Shown here: piece after piece, positions 57,629 through 64,000 of the stretch
How positions within the stretch are numbered: position 1 is the first letter of the stretch
Layout of the letters: every line of letters starts with the position of its first letter
Assembly: GCF_900156165.1 (NCBI RefSeq)
Contig: NZ_FTMY01000018.1
Location: 51,917 to 115,916 of the forward strand
Reading direction: 5' to 3'
DNA: 64,000 bases
From: Pseudacidovorax sp. RU35E
GTDB lineage: Bacteria; Pseudomonadota; Gammaproteobacteria; Burkholderiales; Burkholderiaceae_C
Position numbers and translations under genes: made by a program
The notes under the pieces: generated by a model
The model's database searches: none
Told to the model about the DNA's origin: nothing
What the model saw: only the letters and a program-made list of their open reading frames with translations

Positions 57629-58255
57629 TCAGGGTGCGGCAGGAACGGGCTTGAGGAGGTGGGCATGCACGGCGCCCGCCTTGAGGTGGCGGAAGACGGC
57701 GAACCCGAATGGCGCAAGGCGCTCGTCCGTCCAGGCCTGGTCGGCTTCCAGATAGACCACCCCTTGTGCGTTCAGCGCCGGGCCCGCCGCCTTGAGCGCA
57801 CGTTCGTACAGGGCCGCCTGCTCGAAGGGCGGGTCGAGGAAGATGACGTGCCAGTGATGCGCACCGCTGCGCGCCAGCCAGGCGGCGCCGTCGCCACGCT
57901 GCACCTGCACGGCCTGGGCCTGCAGCTTGTCGCGCGTGGCCTTCATCTGCTGGAGCAGCGAAGGGTCCTGTTCGCAGACCAGCACCTCGGCCGCCCCGCG
58001 CGACGCCGCTTCGAAACCCAGCGCGCCGGTGCCGGCGAAGACGTCGATGCAGCGCCAGCCCGGCAGTTCGCCGCCGCTGGCGCCTGCCACGCTGGCCAGC
58101 CAGTTGAACAGGGTTTCGCGCACCCGGTCGGGCGTGGGCCGCAGGCCGGGCCGATCGGCCACCGGCAGCCGCGTGCGGCGCCACGCGCCGCCGATGATGC
58201 GGACTTCGCGGGGCCGGCCGGCGCCGACTTTCGTGGAGGACTTGCTTCGGGTCAT
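57629..58255 (-). CDS. rsmD: 16S rRNA (guanine966-N2)-methyltransferase RsmD
   Basis: Methylates G966 of 16S rRNA. The 208-residue protein has the opening VRIIGGAWRRTRLPV, the SAM-binding DVFAGTGALGFEAASRGA and the catalytic DPPF. The ATG at 58255 gives the family N-terminus; longer in-frame extension to 58297 is less likely. Between the M16 protease pair and coaD. Confidence 0.94.
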   Translation of the reverse strand: MTRSKSSTKVGAGRPREVRIIGGAWRRTRLPVADRPGLRPTPDRVRETLFNWLASVAGASGGELPGWRCIDVFAGTGALGFEAASRGAAEVLVCEQDPSLLQQMKATRDKLQAQAVQVQRGDGAAWLARSGAHHWHVIFLDPPFEQAALYERALKAAGPALNAQGVVYLEADQAWTDERLAPFGFAVFRHLKAGAVHAHLLKPVPAAP

Positions 58256-58325
58256 CGCACCGAGCTTAACGGCGCGCGCAGGCTTGCCCGGAAGCACCGG
58301 GACCCCGGCGCGCCCGGCGGCCCGT

Positions 58326-59684
58326 TCAGCGCGCGTTCTCGGTGCCGCCCACGATCACGGTGACCATGCGCTGCGGCTGCAGCTTGCGCTGGAACGCGGC
58401 ACGGACGTCCTCGACGGTGACGGCGTTCATGCGCTCACGCCAGGTGTCGAGGTAATCCAGCGGCAAGTCGTTCCACGCGATGTTGGCCACGTTGCCGACC
58501 AGCTTGCGGTTGCTGTCCAGCAGCAGGGGAAAACCGCCGATCAGGTTGTCCTTGGCGGCTTGCAGTTCGGCCGCCGTCGGCCCGTCGGCGACGAACTTCG
58601 CCAATACCTCGCGCGCGACGGTCACAGCCTGGTCGGCCTGGTCGGGCCGGGTCTGGAAGCCGATGCGAAACGCCCCCGCATGCAGGCCGGGCGAAAAGCC
58701 GCTGTAGACGCTGTAGGCCAGCCCGCGCTGCTCGCGCACCGCCTCGGTCAGGCGCGAGACGAAGCCACCACCTCCCAGGATGTAGTTGCCCAGCGTGAGC
58801 GCGAAGTGGTCGGCGTCGGCCCGCCGGTAGCCGGGCTGGCCGATCCACACGTGCACCTGCGCGGCGTTGAAGGGAATGCGGTCCACGCGAGCCTCGGTCA
58901 GCGGCGGCACTTCGGGCACCGCTGCGAGCGCTGCGCAGCCCTGCTGCGGCAGCCGCGAGAGCAACTGCGTCGCCAGGCGCTCCGCCCCTGGCCGATCAAT
59001 GGCACCCACCACACTCACCTTGGCGCGGCAGGGCCGCACGAACTCGGCGTGGAAACGACGCATGTCCTCGGTGCCGATGGCCGCCAGCGTGGCCTGGGTC
59101 ATGTCCTGGCCATACGGATGGCCGCCGTAGACATCGCGCGCGAAGGCGCGACCCGCCACGCTGGCGGGACGGGTGTCCGCCTCGCGCAGTCCGGCGCCGA
59201 TGCGCTCGCGCTCGCGTCGCCAGACCTCGTCGGGGAAGGCCGGCTCGCCGATCTCGCGCGAAGCCAGGGCCGCCGCCCGGGCCAGCAGGGCCGGGTCGGC
59301 CAGGCTGCGCAGGCTGAAGCTCATGCGGTCGGCGCTGGCGCCGACGTCGAACTCGGCGCCCAGGTCGGCCCAAGCCTCGCCCAGCTGGTTCTCGTCCAGC
59401 GCAGGCTCGCTGCCACTGGCGCGCACGCCCTTCTCGGCCATGCCGGCGGTGGCGCCCGCCAGGCCGGATTGCGCCGCCGGATCGCGCCGACTGCCGCCGT
59501 CGACATCGATCTGCACATCGACGATGGGCAGGGCCGGTGTGCGCGCCAGATAGACCTGCGCACCGTTGGCCAGCCGCCAGTGTTCGATGGCCACGCCCGC
59601 CTGGGCGAGGCCGGCGGCACCGGCCAACGTGGCCAGCACCGCCACGCGGCGCCAGTGCCGCAACAAGACAAGAGCGCGTTTCAT
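58326..59684 (-). CDS. M16-family peptidase-like protein lacking the zinc site
   Basis: 452-residue exported protein with a signal peptide (VAVLATLAGAAGLAQA). It has the M16 fold and paired-domain signature GLAYSVYSGFSPGLHAGAFRIGF. The HxxEH zinc motif is absent: the corresponding segment reads LAGATAGMAEKG. This makes it the inactive partner of the active protease encoded immediately upstream, with which it overlaps by ATGA. Such active/inactive pairs act as heterodimers. Confidence 0.9.
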   Translation of the reverse strand: MKRALVLLRHWRRVAVLATLAGAAGLAQAGVAIEHWRLANGAQVYLARTPALPIVDVQIDVDGGSRRDPAAQSGLAGATAGMAEKGVRASGSEPALDENQLGEAWADLGAEFDVGASADRMSFSLRSLADPALLARAAALASREIGEPAFPDEVWRRERERIGAGLREADTRPASVAGRAFARDVYGGHPYGQDMTQATLAAIGTEDMRRFHAEFVRPCRAKVSVVGAIDRPGAERLATQLLSRLPQQGCAALAAVPEVPPLTEARVDRIPFNAAQVHVWIGQPGYRRADADHFALTLGNYILGGGGFVSRLTEAVREQRGLAYSVYSGFSPGLHAGAFRIGFQTRPDQADQAVTVAREVLAKFVADGPTAAELQAAKDNLIGGFPLLLDSNRKLVGNVANIAWNDLPLDYLDTWRERMNAVTVEDVRAAFQRKLQPQRMVTVIVGGTENAR

Positions 59685-61138
59685 CGGATCTCTCCCACCG
59701 GGCCGAAGGGGCTGCGCGGCCGTTTGGCCGCCGACGACATGGGCTGCGGCCGCAGCGTGGCGACGGTCAGTTGGTCGTCCCCAAAATAGCGGCCGGCGAC
59801 GGCCTGCACCTGGGCCGGCGTCACGGCCAGCAGCTTGGCGAGCATGCGGGCATCGGCGTCGAGCGGCAGGCCCTGCACCCACTGGCTGCCCAGCTCGCGC
59901 GCCTGGGCCATGACCGAGTCGCGCTTGTAGGTTTCGCTGGCGACCCACTGCGTCTTCACGCGGGCGAGTTCGGCCTCGGAGACGCCTTCCTGGGCGATGC
60001 GCGCCACCTGGGCACGCAAGGCGGCCTCGACGGCCTCGGTGGTCTTGCCGGCCGCTGGCACGCCGGTCAGGTAGAAGAGCTGCGGCCCGCGGCCGTAGAG
60101 GCCGTAGCCGGCGCTCACGCCGTCTGCCACGCGCTCGGGGCCGCGCACCAGCGCACGGTCCAGCCGCGAGCCGTTGTAGCCGTCGAGCACCGCCGCCAGC
60201 ACCAGCAGGGCCCAGGCGTCCGAGTCCTGCTCCACCGCGCCGAGCTGCGGCACGCGGAACGCCAGCGAGACATAGGCCTGCTCGGCAGGTGCCTTGAACT
60301 CGATGCGCCGGATGCCGCGCTGCGGCAACTCGGTGTAGGGCTTGCGCACAGGCACGGCACGCGCCGGGATGCGGCCGTAGTAGCGCTCGGCCATCGCCCG
60401 CACCTTCTGCGGATCGACGTCGCCGGCCACGACGATGGCAGCGTTCTCGGGCACGTACCAGTGGCGGTAGAACGCGCGTACGTCGTCGGCTGTCATAGCC
60501 GAAAGGTCGCTCATCCAGCCGACCACCGGCCGCCTGTAGGGCGAAGCGTTGAAGATCGCGGCGTTCTGCTGCTCGCCCAGCAGCGCGCGGGGCTGGTCCT
60601 CGGTGCGCATGCGGCGCTCTTCCTTGACCACCTCGATCTCGCGTCGGAATTCGTCGTCCGGCCACTGGTTGTTGGCGAATCGGTCCGCCTCCAGCCGCAT
60701 CGCCTCTTCCAGCCGCTCAACGGGAATCTGCTGGTAGTAGCCGGTGTAGTCGCGGGTGGTGAAGGCGTTCTCCCGCCCGCCCAGCGCCGCCACGCGGCGC
60801 GAGAACTCGCCCGGCTTGAGCAGGGCCGACCCCTTGAACATCATGTGCTCGACCACGTGGGCGACACCGCTGGTGCCGTCCAGCTCGTCGACCGAGCCCA
60901 CGCGCACCCACAGCATCTGCACGGCGGTGGGCGCCCGGTGGTCGGGCTGGACGATCAGCGTCATGCCGTTGGCGAGGCGGAACTGCTGTGGCGACTGGGC
61001 CGTGGAAGGCAGGGCGGAGGGGGTGAGAGGCGCCGCATCGGCGGGGGGCTGCTGGGCATGGACGGGCGCTGCCACGGCAAGGCAGGCCGCCAGCAGGGCC
61101 GCAGCGAAGGGCTGGCGGCTCGGCGGGGGGTGTTTCAT
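59681..61138 (-). CDS. M16-family zinc metalloprotease, active subunit
   Basis: 485-residue exported protease. A signal peptide (FAAALLAACLAVAAPVHAQ) precedes the peptidase domain with the inverted zinc motif HVVEH in GVAHVVEHMMFKGS and a distal Glu in EVVKEERRMR. Probably periplasmic, degrading short peptides. It is divergent from ftsY with only 30 bases between start codons and overlaps the inactive partner by ATGA. Confidence 0.92.
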   Translation of the reverse strand: MKHPPPSRQPFAAALLAACLAVAAPVHAQQPPADAAPLTPSALPSTAQSPQQFRLANGMTLIVQPDHRAPTAVQMLWVRVGSVDELDGTSGVAHVVEHMMFKGSALLKPGEFSRRVAALGGRENAFTTRDYTGYYQQIPVERLEEAMRLEADRFANNQWPDDEFRREIEVVKEERRMRTEDQPRALLGEQQNAAIFNASPYRRPVVGWMSDLSAMTADDVRAFYRHWYVPENAAIVVAGDVDPQKVRAMAERYYGRIPARAVPVRKPYTELPQRGIRRIEFKAPAEQAYVSLAFRVPQLGAVEQDSDAWALLVLAAVLDGYNGSRLDRALVRGPERVADGVSAGYGLYGRGPQLFYLTGVPAAGKTTEAVEAALRAQVARIAQEGVSEAELARVKTQWVASETYKRDSVMAQARELGSQWVQGLPLDADARMLAKLLAVTPAQVQAVAGRYFGDDQLTVATLRPQPMSSAAKRPRSPFGPVGEIR

Positions 61139-61168
61139 AGAATGCTTCGGATTCTAAAAAGCGCCTGG

Positions 61169-62608
61169 ATGTTCAGTTTTTTCAAGAAAAAGCCGCCGGT
61201 CGAGCCCGCGGCACCGGCCGAGGCCTCACCTTCTCCTGCGCCTGCGCCGGTTCCTGAAGCCAGCGGCGGACGCTCGGTGTTCTCGCCGTCGAGCTGGTTC
61301 GGGAGCAAGCCGAGCGCGCCGGCGGCGCCCGTCGCAGCGCCCCCCACTGCGGCGCCCGCGCCGGCCCCCATCGTCCCCGCAGCGCCTGCTCCGGCGATCG
61401 CACCGCCACCTCCAGCCGCTCCACCGCCTGCCATTGCCCCGTCTGCGGCGCCTGCCGCGCCGACCGTCCAGTCGCCCCCGCCGGTCGCACCGGTCGCCGA
61501 TCGCGAGGCGACGCCGGATCGGTCCGTATCCCAGGCGCCCGCGGTGGCGCCTTCCGCTACGCCTGCGCCTGCGCTTGCACCTGCCGCCCTTGTGCCGACG
61601 GACGTGCCGGCGCCCCGGCAGAGCCCCCCCGCGCCGGCCGAACCGACAGCCGAACCCTCGCGCCAGGGCTGGCTCAACCGGCTGCGGACGGGTCTCAAGA
61701 AGACAGGCAGTGGCATCCAGGCGGTGTTCGTCAACGCGCAGATCGACGACGAACTCTACGAACAGCTGGAAGAGGCGCTGCTCATGGCCGACACCGGCAT
61801 CCCGGCGGCAGAGCACATCCTGCAGGACTTGAAGGACCGCGTCTGGCGCCACAGCGCCACCACGCCGCAGGCCGTGCGCAACCTGCTGGTGGACGCCGTG
61901 GCCGAAGTGCTCAAGCCGCTGGAGAAGCCGCTGGAGATCGGCCGTCACACGCCCACCGTGATCATGGTCGCGGGCGTCAACGGGGCGGGCAAGACCACCT
62001 CCATCGGCAAGCTCACCAAGCACCTGGCCAACGAAGGTTGCACCGTGCTGCTGGCCGCGGCCGACACCTTCCGAGCCGCCGCGCGGGAGCAGCTCGCCAT
62101 CTGGGCCGATCGCAACCTGGTCGAGATCGTCAGCCAGGCGGGCGGTGACCCGTCCGCGGTGGCCTTCGATGCTGTCAACGCCGGCAAGGCGCGCGGCAAG
62201 GACGTCGTGCTGGTCGACACGGCCGGTCGTCTGCCTACGCAGCTGCACCTGATGGACGAGCTCAAGAAGATCAAGCGCGTGATCGGCAAGGCCGACACCG
62301 AGGCGGGCAGCGGTGTGGCCGCTCCGCACGAGGTGCTGCTCGTGATCGATGGCAACACCGGCCAGAACGCACTGGCCCAGGTCAAGGCTTTCGACGATGC
62401 GCTGGGCCTCACCGGCCTGGTCGTGACCAAGCTCGACGGCACGGCCAAGGGCGGCGTGCTGTGTGCCATCGCCCGATGGGGCGAGGAGCGCGCGCGTACC
62501 AAGCCCGGCACCGCTCCGGTGCCCGTCTACTTCATCGGCGTCGGCGAAAAACTCGAAGACCTCGAAACCTTCGACGCCCGCGAGTTCGCGCAGGCGCTGG
62601 TCGGCTGA
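61169..62608 (+). CDS. ftsY: Signal recognition particle receptor FtsY
   Basis: GTPase that docks SRP-bound ribosomes at the inner membrane. The 479-residue protein begins FSFFKKKP and carries a Pro/Ala-rich linker of about 145 residues (roughly 10-155), longer than the acidic A domain of E. coli FtsY in style but without acidic residues. The NG domain follows: G1 [44 protein letters not shown]. The ATG at 61169 is used; one at 61142 would add nine residues. It starts only 30 bases from the divergent M16 gene. Confidence 0.95.
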   Translation: MFSFFKKKPPVEPAAPAEASPSPAPAPVPEASGGRSVFSPSSWFGSKPSAPAAPVAAPPTAAPAPAPIVPAAPAPAIAPPPPAAPPPAIAPSAAPAAPTVQSPPPVAPVADREATPDRSVSQAPAVAPSATPAPALAPAALVPTDVPAPRQSPPAPAEPTAEPSRQGWLNRLRTGLKKTGSGIQAVFVNAQIDDELYEQLEEALLMADTGIPAAEHILQDLKDRVWRHSATTPQAVRNLLVDAVAEVLKPLEKPLEIGRHTPTVIMVAGVNGAGKTTSIGKLTKHLANEGCTVLLAAADTFRAAAREQLAIWADRNLVEIVSQAGGDPSAVAFDAVNAGKARGKDVVLVDTAGRLPTQLHLMDELKKIKRVIGKADTEAGSGVAAPHEVLLVIDGNTGQNALAQVKAFDDALGLTGLVVTKLDGTAKGGVLCAIARWGEERARTKPGTAPVPVYFIGVGEKLEDLETFDAREFAQALVG

Positions 62609-62888
62609 TCCTTCGGGCGGCCCGCTCGGGCCGAGGCCGGCGCCGCGCGCTCATGCCCCAGCCCCGAACCCGGGGCCATTGCCGACCCGCTGGGCCAGTT
62701 GCGCGTCACCTCATCGTTACCGCCGCCGTTACGTAACGCACCCAGGAACATCGGGCGATCCAAGCCCTTCCTCCTGGGGAAAAACGCCAAAAAACCCACA
62801 CTTTCGTGCACCCGGGACGCCGCTTTCGAAGCGGCACATGTCTTGCCCCCACTCCGTCATCTTTCAACCAGACGAGTGGAGCAAGAGT
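62609..62888 (+). other. Intergenic region with a palindrome before the Asp-Ala repeat gene
   Basis: 280 bases with no supported gene. A GC-rich inverted repeat (CGGCCCG and CGGGCCG) lies about 15 bases after ftsY but without a T-run. A 10-bp perfect palindrome GTTACGTAAC is at 62728-62737, 16 bases after another CGTTAC copy on the same strand; this may be a regulator site. From about 62780 it is A-rich (GGGGAAAAACGCCAAAAAACC), then GTGGAGCAAGAG just ahead of the ATG at 62889 includes a plausible ribosome site. No convincing -35/-10 pair was found. Confidence 0.5.

Positions 62889-64000
<1,112 letters not shown>

Overview
The window is high-GC (about 65-70 %) chromosomal DNA of a beta-proteobacterium. 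Gene content, gene order and protein sequences point to Burkholderiales, most likely Comamonadaceae (the Variovorax/Acidovorax/Ramlibacter group). Pointers are the alaA-hom-thrC-mobB-moeA-moaD run, rpsF-priB-rpsR-rplI next to dnaB, ppsA divergent from ppsR, TPR-lolB-ispE-tRNA-Gln-prs-rplY-pth, and M16-M16-rsmD-coaD beside ftsY. The genus assignment is inference from memory, with no search. Coding density is high and no gene-free gap exceeds 300 bases; the longest, 62609-62888, is described as its own entry. No phage, insertion sequence, CRISPR array or rRNA was seen. One tRNA (Gln, TTG) is present.

Layout. 1-6.1 kb (minus): amino-acid and molybdenum-cofactor genes in one tightly coupled run, alaA, hom, thrC, mobB, moeA, moaD. 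6.2-10.9 kb (plus): a Mth938-like protein, a Bcp-type peroxiredoxin, a PIN-PhoH protein, then a VOC protein, an EVE-like protein and a YafY/WYL regulator. 11-16.7 kb (minus): dnaB, the rpsF-priB-rpsR-rplI operon and ppsA; ppsR is divergent from ppsA across a perfect 22-bp palindrome. 17.7-22.6 kb: a DUF3861 gene and a YqjI-like PadR regulator, divergent from a B12-dependent ribonucleotide reductase (nrdJ) with a near-perfect operator between them, then a Crp/Fnr-type regulator. 22.7-27.3 kb: hrcA, then nadK-recN-rapZ. 27.3-31.3 kb (minus): mutY coupled to a dynamin-like GTPase, and mutM. 31.4-38.1 kb: the chain TPR-lolB-ispE (start/stop overlaps), tRNA-Gln, prs, rplY, pth, a DUF4124-like protein and a YfhL-type ferredoxin.

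38.2-52.7 kb is the accessory transport region. It holds two complete Dpp/Opp-type ABC transporters, each with a binding protein, two permeases and two ATPases. They are separated by a TTC38-like TPR protein, a phosphoribosyltransferase, a small OXLD1-like protein and an M20 amidohydrolase. The next genes (52.8-55.5 kb, minus) are an adenosine-deaminase-family enzyme, a nucleoside hydrolase and a histidine phosphatase. Together these suggest import and salvage of peptides or nucleosides, but the substrate cannot be read from sequence. 55.6-62.6 kb: Yip1-like membrane protein, alpha/beta hydrolase, coaD, rsmD, a paired active/inactive M16 protease set, and ftsY with an unusually long Pro/Ala linker.

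The most unusual feature is at the right edge. A plus-strand gene starts at 62889 and runs off the window. It encodes a FecR/retention-module-like N-terminus, a Gly/Ala-rich hydrophobic stretch and then 60 uninterrupted Asp-Ala dipeptides encoded by tandem hexanucleotides. It is probably the start of a large acidic surface or secreted protein, and the tract is a strong candidate for length variation by slippage.
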